Origin: Lamellibrachia satsuma
Taxonomy: Eukaryota; Annelida; Polychaeta; Sabellida; Siboglinidae
DNA: 64,000 nucleotides
Assembly (NCBI GenBank): GCA_033239005.1
Contig: BSQZ01000039.1
Span: 3,739,816-3,803,815, forward strand
Reading direction: 5' to 3'
Shown: positions 15,027-27,735 of the stretch, piece after piece
How the letters are laid out: each line of letters begins with the position of its first letter
Position numbering within the stretch: position 1 is the stretch's first letter
Made by a program: the position numbers and the translations under genes
The notes under the pieces: generated by a model
What the model saw: the letters and a program-made list of their open reading frames with translations, nothing else
Database searches by the model: none
What the model was told of the DNA's origin: nothing

Positions 15027-18000
15027 CTATACTGATATTATCCACACTTCACCTACTCTACATTAGGATAGCTCTTCCATTTTGTCTACTCTCAGTGATT
15101 CACTCTCTCTGTATGTCTGTACTGATATTATCCCCACTTCACCTACTCTACATTAGGATAACTCTTCCATTTTGTCTACTCTCAGTGATTCACCCTCTCA
15201 GTATGCCTGTACTGATATTATCCCCACTTCACCTACTCTACATTAGGATAACTCTTCCATTTTGTCTACCCTCAGTGATTCACCCTCTCAGTATGCCTGT
15301 ACTGATATTATCCCCACTTCACCTACTCTACATTAGGATAACTCTTCCATTTTGTCTACACTCAGTGATTCACTCTCTCGGTATGCCTGTACTAATATTA
15401 TCCCCACTTCACTTACTCTACATTAGGATAACTCTTCCATTTTGTCTACTCTCAGTGATTCACCCTCTCAGTATGCCTGTACTGATATTATCCCCACTTC
15501 ACCTACTCTACATTAGGATAGCTCTTCCATTTTGTCTACTCTCAGTGATTCACCCTCTCAGTGTGCCTGTACTGATATTATCCCCACTTCACCTACTCTA
15601 CATTAGGATAACTCTTCCATTTTGTCTACTCTCAGTGATTCACTCTCTCAGTACGCCTGTGCTGATATTATCCCCACTTCACCTACTCTACATTAGGATA
15701 ACTCTTCCATTTTGTCTACACTCAGTGATTCACTCACTCAGTACGCCTGTACTGATATTATCCCCATTTCACCTACTCTACATTAGGATAACTCTTCCAT
15801 TTTGTCTACACTCAGTGATTCACTCACTCAGTACGCCTGTACTGATATTATCCCCATTTCACCTACTCTACATTAGGATAACTCTTCCATTTTGTCTACT
15901 CTCAGTGATTCACTCTCTCGGTATGCCTGTACTGATATTATCCCCACTTCACCTACTCTACATTAGGATAACTCTTCCATTTTGTCTACTCTCAGTGATA
16001 TACTCTCTCGGTATGCCTGTACTGATATTATCCCCACTTCATCTACTCTACATTAGGATAACTCTTCCATTTTGTCTACTCTCAGTGATTCACTCTCTCG
16101 GTATGCCTGTACCGATATTATCCCCACTTCATCTACTCTACACTAGGATAACTCTTCCATTTTGTCTACACTCAGTGATTCACTCTCTCAGTATGCCTGT
16201 ACCGATATTATCCCCACTTCACCTACTCTACATTAGGATAACTCTTCCATTTTGTCTACACTCAGTGATTCACTCTCTCAGTATGCCTGTACCGATATTA
16301 TCCCCACTTCACCTACTCTACATTAGGATAACTCTTCCATTTTGTCTACACTCAGTGAATCACTCTCTCAGTATGCCTGTACCGATATTATCCCCACTTC
16401 ACCTACTCTACATTAGGATAACTCTTCCATTTTGTCTACACTCAGTGAATCACTCTCTCAGTGTGCCTGTACCGATATTATCCCCACTTCACCTACTCTA
16501 CATTAGGATAACTCTTCCATTTTGTCTACCCTCAGTGATTCACTCTCTCAGTATGCCTGTACCGATATTATCCCCACTTCACCTACTCTACATTAGGATA
16601 ACTCTTCCATTTTGTCTACTCTCAGTGATTCACTCACTCAGTATGCCTGTACTGATATTATCCCCACTTCACCTACTCTACATTACGATAACTCTTCCAT
16701 TTTGTCTACACTCAGTGATTCACCCTCTCAGTATGCCTGTACTGATATTATCCCCACTTCACCTACTCTACATTAGGATAACTCTTCCATTTTGTCTACA
16801 CTCAGTGATTCACCCTCTCGGTATGCCTGTACTGATATTATCCCCACTTCACCTACTCTACATTAGGATAACTCTTCCATTTTGTCTACACTCAGTGATT
16901 CACTCTCTCGGTATGCCTGTGCTGATATTATCCCCACTTCACCTACTCTACATTAGGATAACTCTTCCATTTTGTCTACACTCAGTGATTCACTCACTCA
17001 GTATGCCTGTACTGATATTATCCCCACTTCACCTACTCTACATTAGGATAACTCTTCCATTTTGTCTACTCTCAGTGATTCACTCTCTCGGTTTGCCTGT
17101 ACTGATATTATCCCCACTTCATCTACTCTACATTAGGATAACTCTTCCATTTTGTCTACTCTCAGTGATTCTCTCAGTATGCCTGTACTGATATTATCCC
17201 CACTTCATCTACTCTACATTAGGATAACTCTTCCATTTTGTCTACACTCAGTGATTCACTCTCTCAGTATGCCTGTACTGATATTATCCCCACTTCACCT
17301 ACTCTACATTAGGATAACTCTTCCATTTTGTCTACTCTCAGTGATTCACTCTCTCGGTATGCCTGTGCTGATATTATCCCCACTTCACCTACTCTACATT
17401 AGGATAACTCTTCCATTTTGTCTACACTCAGTGATTCACTCTCTCAGTATGCCTGTACTGATATTATCCCCACTTCACCTACTCTACATTAGGATCTCAG
17501 TATGCCTGTACTGATATTATCCCCACTTCACCTACTCTACATTAGGATAACTCTTCCATTTTGTCTACCCTCAGTGATTCACTCTCTCAGTGTGTCTGTA
17601 CCGATATTATCCCCACTTCACCTACTCTACATTAGGATAACTCTTCCATTTTGTCTACACTCAGTGATTCACTCTCTCAGTGTGTCTGTACCGATATTAT
17701 CCCCACTTCACCTACTCTACATTAGGATAACTCTTCCATTTTGTCTACACTCAGTGATTCACTCTCTCAGTGTGTCTGTACCGATATTATCCCCACTTCA
17801 TCTACTCTACATTAGGATAACTCTTCCATTTTGTCTACACTCAGTGATTCACTCTCTCAGTGTGTCTGTACCGATATTATCCCCACTTCATCTACTCTAC
17901 ATTAGGATAACTCTTCCATTTTGTCTACACTCAGTGATTCACTCTCTCAGTGTGTCTGTACCGATATTATCCCCACTTCATCTACTCTACATTAGGATAA

Positions 18001-20424
18001 CTCTTCCATTTTGTCTACACTCAGTGATTCACTCTCTCAGTATGCCTGTACTGATATTATCCCCACTTCACCTACTCTACATTAGGATAACTCTTCCATT
18101 TTGTCTACACTCAGTGATTCACTCTCTCAGTGTGCCTGTACCGATATTATCCCCACTTCACCTACTCTACATTAGGATAACTCTTCCATTTTGTCTACAC
18201 TCAGTGATTCACTCTCTCAGTATGCCTGTACCGATATTATCCCCACTTCACCTACTCTACATTAGGATAACTCTTCCATTTTGTCTACCCTCAGGGATTC
18301 ACTCTCTCAGTATGCCTGTACCGATATTATCCCCACTTCACCTACTCTACATTAGGATAACTCTTCCATTTTGTCTACCCTCAGGGATTCACTCACTCAG
18401 TATGCCTGTACCGATATTATCCCCACTTCACCTACTCTACATTAGGATAACTCTTCCATTTTGTCTACTCTCAGTGATTCACTCTCTCGGTATGCCTGTA
18501 CTGATATTATCCCCACTTCACCTACTCTACATTAGGATAGCTCTTCCATTTTGTCTACTCTCAGTGATTCACTCTCTCGGTATGCCTGTACTGATATTAT
18601 CCCCACTTCACCTACTCTACATTAGGATAGCTCTTCCATTTTGTCTACACTCAGTGATTCACCCTCTCAGTGTGCCTGTACTGATATTATCCCCACTTCA
18701 CCTACTCTACATTAGGATAGCTCTTCCATTTTGTCTACACTCAGTGATTCACCCTCTCAGTGTGCCTGTACCGATATTATCCCCACTTCACCTACTCTAC
18801 ATTAGGATAGCTCTTCCATTTTGTCTACCCTCAGTGATTCACTCTCTCAGTATGCCTGTACCGATATTATCCCCACTTCACCTACTCTACATTAGGATAA
18901 CTCTTCCATTTTGTCTACTCTCAGTGATTCACTCACTCAGTATGCCTGTACCGATATTATCCCCACTTCACCTACTCTACATTAGGATAACTCTTCCATT
19001 TTGTCTACACTCAGTGATTCACCCTCTCAGTGTGCCTGTACTGATATTATCCCCACTTCACCTACTCTACATTAGGATAACTCTTCCATTTTGTCTACTC
19101 ACAGTGATTCACCCTCTCAGTATGCCTATACTGATATTATCCCCACTTCACCTACTCTACATTATGATAGCTCTTCCATTTTGTCTACTCTCAGTGATTC
19201 ACCCTCTCAGTATGCCTGTACTGATATTATCCCCACTTCACCTACTCTACATTATGATAGCTCTTCCATTTTGTCTACTCTCAGTGATTCACCCTCTCAG
19301 TATGCCTGTACTGATATTATCCCCACTTCACCTACTCTACATTATGATAGCTCTTCCATTTTGTCTACACTCAGTGATTCACTCTCTCAGTATGCCTGTA
19401 CTGATATTATCCCCACTTCACCTACTCTACATTAGCATAACTCTTCCATTTTGTCTACTCTCAGTGAGTCACCCTCTCAGTATGCCTGTACTGATATTAT
19501 CCCCACTTCACCTACTCTACATTATGATAGCTCTTCCATTTTGTCTACTCTCAGTGAGTCACCCTCTCAGTATGGCTGTACTGATATTATCCCCACTTCA
19601 CCTACTCTACATTATGATAGCTCTTCCATTTTGTCTACTCTCAGTGATTCACCCTCTCAGTATGCCTGTACTGATATTATCCCCACTTCACCTACTCTAC
19701 ATTAGGATAACTCTTCCATTTTGTCTACTCTCAGTGATTCACTCTCTCAGTATGCCTGTACTGATATTATCCCCACTTCACCTACTCTACATTAGGATAG
19801 CTCTTCCATTTTGTCTACACTCAGTGATTCACTCTCTCAGTATGCCTGTACTGATATTATCCCCACTTCACCTACTCTACATTAGGATAACTCTTCCATT
19901 TTGTCTACACTCAGTGATTCACCCTCTCAGTATGCCTGTACTGATATTATCCCCACTTCACCTACTCTACATTAGGATAACTCTTCCATTTTGTCTACTC
20001 TCAGTGATTCACTCTCTCAGTATGCCTGTACTGATATTATCCCCACTTCACCTACTCTACATTAGGATAACTCTTCCATGTTGTCTACTCTCAGTGATTC
20101 ACTCTCTCAGTATGCCTGTACTGATATTATCCCCACTTCACCTACTCTACATTAGGATAACTCTTCCATGTTGTCTACTCTCAGTGATTCACTCTCTCAG
20201 TATGCCTGTACTGATATTATCCCCACTTCACCTACTCTACATTAGGATAACTCTTCCATTTTGTCTACTCTCAGTGATTCACTCTCTCAGTATGCCTGTA
20301 CTGATATTATCCCCACTTCACCTACTCTATATTAGGATAACTGTTCCATTTTGTCTACCCTCAGTGATTCACCCTCTCAGTATGCCTGTACTGATATTAT
20401 CCCCACTTCACCTACTCTACATTA
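15027..20424. repeat. 90-bp satellite array, about 60 copies
   Basis: The period is exactly 90 bases, with units running from ACTGATATTATCCCC to CTCAGTATGCCTGT. Unit length is disturbed at only two places: a 4-base loss near 17171 and a loss of about 37 bases near 17495. Because 90 is divisible by three and the consensus has no stop in this frame, the array yields open frames of 722 and 1139 codons. They translate as a hydrophobic 30-residue repeat containing LHLLYIRITLPFCL. There is no promoter, splice or family evidence that these are proteins. Variants cluster: several successive units near 17580-18000 share GTGTCTGTACC, and several near 19130-19690 share ATTATGATAG. That clustering indicates recent local amplification. 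Confidence 0.97.
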
Positions 20425-21515
20425 GGTGGTTGGCTGTCTGCTTGTCAGTCTGTTCGTTTTATTCAGACTTGGTGGGTGGCGGTCTGTCTGCTTGTCGGTC
20501 TGTTTGTTTTATTCAGACTTGGTGTGTGGCGGTCTGTCTGCTTGTCGGTCTGTTTGTTTTATTCAGACTTGGTGGTTGGCTGTCTGTCTGCTTGTCGGTC
20601 TGTGCGTTTTACTCAGACTTGGTGGTTGGCAGTCTGTCTGCTTGTCGATCTGTTTGTTTTATTCAGATTTGGTGGTTGGCTGTCTGTCTGCTTGTCGATC
20701 TGTTTGTTTTATTCAGACTTGTTGGGTGTTGGTCTCTCTGTTTGTCAGTCTGTTTGTTTTATTCAGACTTGGTGGTTGGCTGTCTGTCTGCTTGTCGATC
20801 TGTTTGTTTTATTCAGACTTGGTGGATGGCTATCTGTCTGCTTGTCGGTCTCTTTGTTTTATTCAGACTTTGTGGGTGGCTGTCTGTCTGCTTTAGGTCT
20901 GTTTGTTTTATACAGACTTGATGGGTGGCTGTTTGTCTGCTTGTCAGTCTGTTTATTTTATTCAGACTTGTTGGGTGTCGGTCTGTCTGCTTGTCAGTCT
21001 GTTTGTTTTATTCAGACTTGGTGGTTGGCTGTCTGTCTGCTTGTCGATCTGTTTGTTTTATTCAGACTTGGTGGATGGCTGTCTGTCTGTGTGTCGGTCT
21101 GTTTGTTTTATTCAGACTTGGTGTTTGGCTGTCTGTCTGCTTTTCTGTCTGTTTGTTTTATTCAGTCTTGGTAGGTGGCTGTCTGTCTGCTTGTCAGTCT
21201 GTTTGTTTTATTCAGACTTGGTGGGTGGCGGTCTGTCTGCTTGTCAGTCTGTTTGTTTTATTCAGACTTGATGGGTGGCGGTCTGTCTGCTTGTCAGTCT
21301 GTTTGTTTTATTCGGACTTGGTGGGTGGCTGTCTGTCTGCTTGTCGGTCTGTTTGATTTATTCAGACTTGGTGGGTGGTGGTCTGTCTGCTTGTCGGTCT
21401 GTTCGTTTTATTCAGACTTGGTGGATGGCTGTCTGTCTGCTTGTCGGTCTGTTTGTTTTATGCAGACTTGGTGGGTGGCGGTCTGTCTGTCTGTCTGTCG
21501 GTCGGTCTGTTTGTT
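20425..21515. repeat. 50-bp satellite array, about 22 copies
   Basis: Units of 50 bases read ATTCAGACTTGGTGGGTGGC, then GTCTGTCTGCTTGTCGGTC and TGTTTGTTTT. The array starts directly where the 90-bp array ends and finishes in (GTCT)n at 21480-21505. Fifty is not divisible by three, so all three forward frames cycle through the same Cys/Leu/Val-rich peptide. The open frames are repeat translations. Confidence 0.96.
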
Positions 21516-21734
21516 TTTGTCATTCTTTGTCGGACGTAACAACGCTGGTTACTGATATAGGGAATGTACGGCAATTTTCATTGGCTGTTAGGGAGCTACA
21601 AATGATCTATCGTATAACTAAAATACCTCAATTCTCTTAACATATTGATTTTAAATTACATCTAAATTTACAATATTTTACTTAATCTTTGAATTTAATA
21701 TGTGCATCAGCAGTCTCTTATGCCATTGGCTATA

Positions 21735-21744
21735 CACACACACA

Positions 21745-21788
<44 letters not shown>

Positions 21789-21823
21789 CATATATATATA
21801 AATACATACACACACACATGTAT

Positions 21824-21911
<88 letters not shown>
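21735..21911. repeat. (CA)n/(CGCA)n/(TA)n compound microsatellite
   Basis: CA and ACGC runs at 21735-21790, then mixed CA/TA, then about 80 bases of TA. Confidence 0.97.
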
Positions 21912-21913
<2 letters not shown>

Positions 21914-22565
21914 TTAGAAACTGAATAAACGGAAATTCTAAACAAAATAGAACCGGTGCTCCATGCATGTGGAATGACATCATCTTTTCCAGTTCGAGCG
22001 ACGACTGTTTTACTTAGAAACATTGCGACACTGATGCGCATTAATATTTTATACATTTCAATAATATCTATGCAAAACGTGTTACTAGTGTGACCTTTCA
22101 TCCTCTTATATATCCGAAAATGCACAATTTGGCGATGAAATAAAATAATTACGTTTTATGGCATGCAAAGACAGCTGTACTGTCTATTTTTACATGCCAA
22201 TAAATCAGCCAATGAAAATCACCATACAGTGACTTTAAAGAGAACGCGACAGTGTATTATGTGTTGATATTATATAGAACGTACGTTTTACGCTAGAGCA
22301 ACATGAGTTCGCCAGCACTAATCAAAGCGTCACGCCTCAGACGTCTTCATTCCGACTCCAATGCGAAGATTCTGAGAAGTATTTAGTCACGCTGTAATTA
22401 TTTTTCGAAAACCATTCATTCACGTAACTCAATCAATGTCTATTGGCAGCTATTCACTTACACACGCGAGTGAACGCGGACAATGTGGGCAGAATGAAAT
22501 TCGTCAGACAATTATGGGCGAGACGTTGCTGGTCCTCTCAGTTCGTGTCACTTCTCAACTTCACC
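21912..22565. other. Gene-free unique DNA
   Basis: No gene recognised. Confidence 0.5.
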
Positions 22566-22567
22566 GT

Positions 22568-22628
22568 TTCGTCGTCGTCGTCGTCGTCGTCGTCATCTTC
22601 ATCATTATCATCATCATATTCGTCATAG
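22568..22628. repeat. (TCG)n/(TCA)n trinucleotide repeat
   Basis: Seven GTC/TCG units grade into TCATCATTATCA. It gives Ser or Val/Ile runs that are repeat translations. No gene is recognised from 22629 to 22945. Confidence 0.9.
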
Positions 22629-22944
22629 ACACCGTGACTCGAATGCTTCAAGTTTGTGTTGGCATCACTGTTAATATTAAAGCTAAACAGTCTGAACGTT
22701 TTTATTGTAAAATCGTGTTATACAGTATACACTACATTTATGTTAATAGTGGGATCGTCCAAATGTGTTTTAATGATGCACAATAAAACAGTCTGATAGT
22801 TTTCTGTTTATGAATATCGACCTTGCCGTTCAGCATGTAATGTTAAGATAATATTCGGAGTGAAACATTCAAATTAATCAGATAACGATCAAATCTATAA
22901 ACAAATGTGCATCAATAACGCACATTTATATGGCTAATAAGTTA

Positions 22945-22945
<1 letters not shown>

Positions 22946-23036
<91 letters not shown>
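22946..23036. repeat. (TA)n microsatellite
   Basis: About 90 bases of uninterrupted TA. Confidence 0.98.
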
Positions 23037-23600
23037 TGAAACTGAAACGACGCAGCGACGTCAACGGATCGGTGGTGACATAGTAAATCCCACGATGTAA
23101 TCGTAGTGGCTTTTAATGGATTCGTATCTCCTAGCGTCACGACACCATTAAACCGCCCGCTTCGTTTGTCAGTCACATGGTCTAACTATAGCTCGAACGT
23201 GTGCGTCGCAATCAGATTTCCGCGTTTAGAAATCCGGCGGATTCACAATCACGTTTAATTCGACGCGAGGTGCCGAAGCATGCTTAAAGCCGACCCTAGT
23301 GCTACGAACCGCGGCGCTCAAGTGTAAAAACGCGGCGAGCCGTGACAAATCTCGCGCAGTTACAAAACTAATAAACGCTGCCAGTGTGTTTTAATGAAGT
23401 TCGCATATCAGCCGCGATTAGTTTTAGTACGACGCATTCGTACGGTACTGGTGCGTAATTACGGACCCCGAAGCGGCCGTAAGAATCCTCTGTGAGACGC
23501 CGATTTCACATTGGTGGCGTGGCATGGCATTATGGGAACGTCTTAGTGACGTACTTCCGGTTCTGTATGTAGATTGCAGGTCGTATTGTTTTATTATGTG
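23037..23600. other. Gene-free unique DNA
   Basis: No gene recognised. The sequence is richer in CpG than most of the window. Confidence 0.5.
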
Positions 23601-23605
23601 TGCAT

Positions 23606-23868
23606 CTGTTAGGTGAATGGGTAGGTGGGTGGGTGGATGAGTGAGTGAGTGAGTGAGTGAATGAGTGAGTGAGTGAGCGGGTGTGTGGGTGAATGGGTGA
23701 GTGGGTGGTTGGGTGAGTGAGTGAGTGAGTGAGTAAGTGAGTGAGCGAGTGAGCGAGTGTGCAAGTGAGTGAGTGAGTGAGTGAGTGAGTGAGTGAGTGG
23801 GGGGGTGGGTGGGTGGGTGGGTGGGTGGTGGGTGGCTGAGTGGGTTTTGTGAGTGGGTGAGTGAGATT
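23606..23868. repeat. GTGA/GTGG tetranucleotide repeat
   Basis: A mixture of GAGT and GGGT/GGTG units. The minus-strand Ser-Leu-Thr-His and Pro-Thr-His frame is a translation of it. Confidence 0.95.
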
Positions 23869-24750
23869 CGCCAGTTAATAGGAACTGCCGAATGATTAAC
23901 CATTATGAAAAAAACACGAAGTTGTAATTACTTAAACATGAGTAACGAGTCCACTGTTGAACATACGGCAGTTGAGATGCAGACAAAAACTGTTAACCCA
24001 TGGTTCATTAACACCACATTGTGGCTCTGCTAACTGTTACGTTGTACATACAGTCTTCAAGAATTTGCTTCCGTTGACAAACCTTATTCTTGTCTGAGCG
24101 ACACGCAGTTTGTCTTTCGGTTTGACAAAAGTAGTAGAAACATCGCCAAATGCGCCCTCTAACGGGTATTTCACATTGTTTTCTCTGTATAACATCAACA
24201 TGTATACATAACATCATGTGCACCATAATTATCAATAACAACATCGGTCAAGGACCTATAGGAACGATGTCGTTTCCTGGCCAGCTTTATGTGGAGCCGC
24301 GCGTGATGCAACCAACGAATATAAGTAATGTAGGTCACGGCTATTCCAGCTGTGATAAAAATTGGCATTCTTAATGCACCATTCTGCGTACGACTTAGTG
24401 AGTTCGCTGTATTCAGAACGTTGTCGGGTTTATTTTTCAGCGTCCAAGCCGCGATACATTTCCGGTTCCAATTAAACGCCTGACCCTCAATTAGCTAGGT
24501 TACATAAACTTTAAACAGAATTACCCCAAAATTGCCTTTAATGGCGTTTGTTAGATTCCCTTTTGAAAATTGTGCGTATTTGGGGAAATATTCGTCTTAA
24601 TTGGTCATGATTAAACTTGCTTATCCTCCATAGCTCCAAAGCGAACCGATCCAACTGTTTACGACTGGGATTGTTAAGGCGAAACAAAAGTCTTGGTTTT
24701 AGGGCTATGCACCTAAAGAGATAATAAAAACTAACTACGTGCAACTAAAA
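23869..24750. other. Gene-free DNA
   Basis: No gene recognised. Around 24650-24700 some words resemble the L2-like LINE 3' UTR seen at 37410-37460, but the match is too short to call. Confidence 0.45.
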
Positions 24751-24756
24751 TCAATA

Positions 24757-25217
24757 ATATCACGCCAGTGGTTTTCTCAGAATGTATTCTAAAAGTGGGA
24801 GATTCCGGTAATTTCTCTGAATGACCGAGGGCTGACATGTTAACCTGCGCGACCAATAAGCGCGTCTGCAGTTCTACGAAATCGGGGTAACTTAGACTAC
24901 AAGTAACATATTAAGGGAGGCCGGCATACACAGAACCATCGCAAATTCTCACACAAACGTGTTATTTTGCCAGAAACAGGACTAGTTTAGTAAACAAAGG
25001 CCAACATATATTACATAAGCGGAGTTTGGGCATAAATAGAATGGCCATATCCTCTTGGCAAGTATAGGAATAGGTGTATAAAAAAATTTGAATTAGCGAG
25101 CGAATATTTCCAGACCACACTCGTGACGTAAGGCTATCTAACAGTATGGCGCGGCCCATGAAATTAAGATGTTGCGTATTCAACAAGGTTTTCCTAGTAA
25201 ACCACTGGCGTGATATT
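24757..25217. mobile_element. Candidate MITE with 19-bp terminal inverted repeats
   Basis: AATATCACGCCAGTGGTTT at the left and its exact complement AAACCACTGGCGTGATATT at the right enclose about 460 bases with no coding capacity. TA dinucleotides sit just outside TCACGCC at both ends, compatible with a TA-duplicating (Tc1/mariner-like) family, but the AT-rich ends make the exact boundary uncertain. The superfamily is inferred only. Confidence 0.6.
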
Positions 25218-25289
25218 CTTAATTGCAGTTATAATCGTTGTGTTTTAGTAACTCTTACTGGTGCATAGGCCGAAAACCTTAAGTTTTGC

Positions 25290-25500
25290 TTCGCTTTAAA
25301 CCGACTGTCTGAAACTGTCTAAACTTTTTGTTTCGGTGCGCTACTGAGCTTGGACATCCTTAGGATTTTAGCGCAATAGAAGTGTTTTTATTGCATTGCG
25401 CTGCATTGTAATTGCATTGCACTGCATTGTAATTGCATTGCACTGCATTGTAATTGCATTGCACTGCATTGTAATTGCATTGCACTGCATTGCATTGCAC
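25290..25500 (+). mobile_element. L2-like LINE 3' tail with ATTGC repeats
   Basis: TTTCGGTGCGCTACTGAGCT and AGCGCAATAGAAGTG match the 3' UTR of the L2-like LINE at 37450-37530. A pentanucleotide run of ATTGCATTGCACTGC type (25388-25500) follows. Only the terminal few hundred bases or fewer of the element are present. Confidence 0.75.
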
Positions 25501-27200
25501 GCTGGTCAAATATTACAATGGGCGATAATACAACAACTTGAATGAACCGGCGCGCGACGGAATGTTTGGACGTGCGAAGTGTTTATCGGACGATGACTGG
25601 AGAACGAAGTTTGGGGAAGGCAAAACGAAGGCCGGACAAACAGGGACGTGTGAGAGGGATGCAGGCGGAATGATCCCGCCTTGTGAATCACAGCTGGCGG
25701 ATCACGCTCTTCCACGCGGCGTGTCTAATCCGCGAACGTGGGTCGTATAATCCCGGTGTTTATCAGCACCATTTTAGTCCCACCGGACGCGCAGTTACGG
25801 CGCACAAAGAGCCCCGATTATCACGCAGCCGCAGTACGCTCCTATGGCGCCGGTCGTTTTAGAGCGCCGCTCGACGTCGTAAATTGGAATTAATGAGCCG
25901 TATGATTTGGCGCGGCGCGTCGGGACGGACGTTACACGTTGACTGCTTTACTGCGGAAATCAATGCGCGCCCGATACGGAACGCGGGGATAAACTCTCGC
26001 CACCACGGTTCGGATTAAAGACGTATCAGGAGCGGTCAAGGCCGGACGCGCGAACACCGTCTGCCATCGATCTCGAGCTTATGGAGCGTTAAAGTCGACC
26101 ATCATTGACCGGGTTTCCACAGATCTCGCGGTTCGTTAAAACGACCAGATGAACACCCGCCGAAGTACATAACATTTTTTTATTCCAGTTAAGAAACAAC
26201 AGGAATGTTATCACTTTCCACGTATACTCTGACCGCACGCTCGGGGTCGAACGCAGACTTTTACAAGGGGATTTCATCTACAAGAATAAGGATACCGTGT
26301 AAACATATTGAAGCGGTTCCGAGTCCCCATATTCAAAGGCGTACGTGTCATTAACTTAGACAACACGCATACTTACACTCACACAGGCACGCACACACAT
26401 GTATTCATTTATCTGCGCGTTCACGTGTACGCATGCATGTTCGTTCCATGTGTCTTTCACCCGTTGCATGCTACAGCAACAAAGTGATTAATTATATGCT
26501 AAAAATGAGCGCTAATTTTTTTTTTAAACTGAGTTATTCGCACCATCAGGTTGAAAACCATTTAATAATTGCGCTTGGAAACATCCTCCCAATTGGTATG
26601 CTTCGGAATAAGGTTGTCTTTAATGCAATTTCACTCTGCTTCCGCACCGCTTGTGGCGTGTGTTCTCGTTACAAGATGAGCCTTTTCGCTAAACCGTGCT
26701 AGAAAATAATACATGTTGCGAACGTTTGACGTAGAGCACATAACTCGGAACAATCGTTGAAAACACGCATAGCGTGGCTAACAACTGTACGTAACTATGA
26801 ACTGCTATTGTTCCGTTACGTGATTTAGGTCAAGCGTCCATATAAGTTCGTTCGTAATATACTCACCCCCCCCCCCCCGGGGACAACCCGAAATGTTTTC
26901 AATGTACGAACCGTGCCAGTGGGCTCCCGAGCAAGCCTACAACACAGAGACAGACATACCAAACTGTATAGTCAAACAAATAAACAATCCATGTCTGTCT
27001 GATTAATGTTTTCCGTAGTTCGGAGATATTATGTTGGGTTAACATTTAACATAATGTTAATGCCCCAAGTGTCCGCTTTAGCCTATTCTGGTGTAAAGTT
27101 GGAATCACCCGGACATTTTGTCTCAGCAACGACGCTAAAGCAAGCTAATCAAAACGAAAGAAAGATGGCAATACTTGCCTACAATAAAAGTGTTAATTAA
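25501..27200. other. Gene-free unique DNA, partly CpG-rich
   Basis: No gene, although the CpG density from 25540 to 26080 is clearly above the surroundings. There is a (C)n run near 26865-26878. A CpG-rich, ATTA-containing stretch without ORFs could be regulatory; I cannot show that from sequence. Confidence 0.4.
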
Positions 27201-27310
27201 TTATCAAAATCAAGATTCAAAAATCAAGATTCATACGGGTGACCGCAGAATCGTGTGTATGATGTAAAGGGTGACTGCTCAACCACTAGATATTCTACCC
27301 CCTGCTAGAG
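27200..27310 (-). mobile_element. Possible degraded tRNA-derived SINE fragment
   Basis: The minus strand reads CTAGTGGTTGAGCAGTCACC (box-A-like), then, at roughly tRNA spacing, GGTCACCCGTATGAATC (weakly box-B-like). It ends in a short repeated AATCTTGATTT tail. The match to the tRNA boxes is loose. Confidence 0.35.
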
Positions 27311-27479
27311 GAGACAGCCTGGAGAAGGATTTGCTGGTCGGGAAAGTGACCGGAAGTGTTTCCATCTTTCACCAACAGGGAGAAAAGCATATCGGCTGAG
27401 CAGCAAACACATGTGAATAACTGTAAGTGACTACCCTTTTTGAATACATCGCCAATCGGTAGATCAGAGGCCAATGGTA

Positions 27480-27735
27480 CAAGGAGGCGAAGAAACATAG
27501 AAAGGCGAGTGGACCTTATAGGAAATATTGCCAGACTGCCCCAAAGTTAGCGTATTAATATACAGATTGGGAATTTCAACAGACGAGGCAGTTGAAGCGG
27601 CCCAAGACCGAGCGAGATGGAGACGGATGGCACGAACGACCTTGGCTGCCTGGCAAGACTGGGCAACCCGAGGTGCAGACACTACAGCCCGTTCGAGTAC
27701 ACCGAATGAGCCAGACAGTCGGTTAGCTAGTTAGC
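27480..27735 (+). pseudogene. Possible LINE C-terminal fragment
   Basis: An open frame ends in ISTDEAVEAAQDRARWRRM followed by a short tail. The AxDRxxWRR pattern is common at the extreme C-terminus of several LINE reverse-transcriptase families. No upstream reverse-transcriptase motif is present. It could be chance or a host gene fragment. Confidence 0.35.

Noticed and set aside
20426..21640. Cys-rich proteins read in several frames
   Set aside because: The 50-bp repeat gives the same peptide in all three frames in turn, which a gene would not.
23424..23903. Ser-Leu-Thr-His/Pro-Thr-His protein
   Set aside because: Translation of the GTGA/GTGG repeat.
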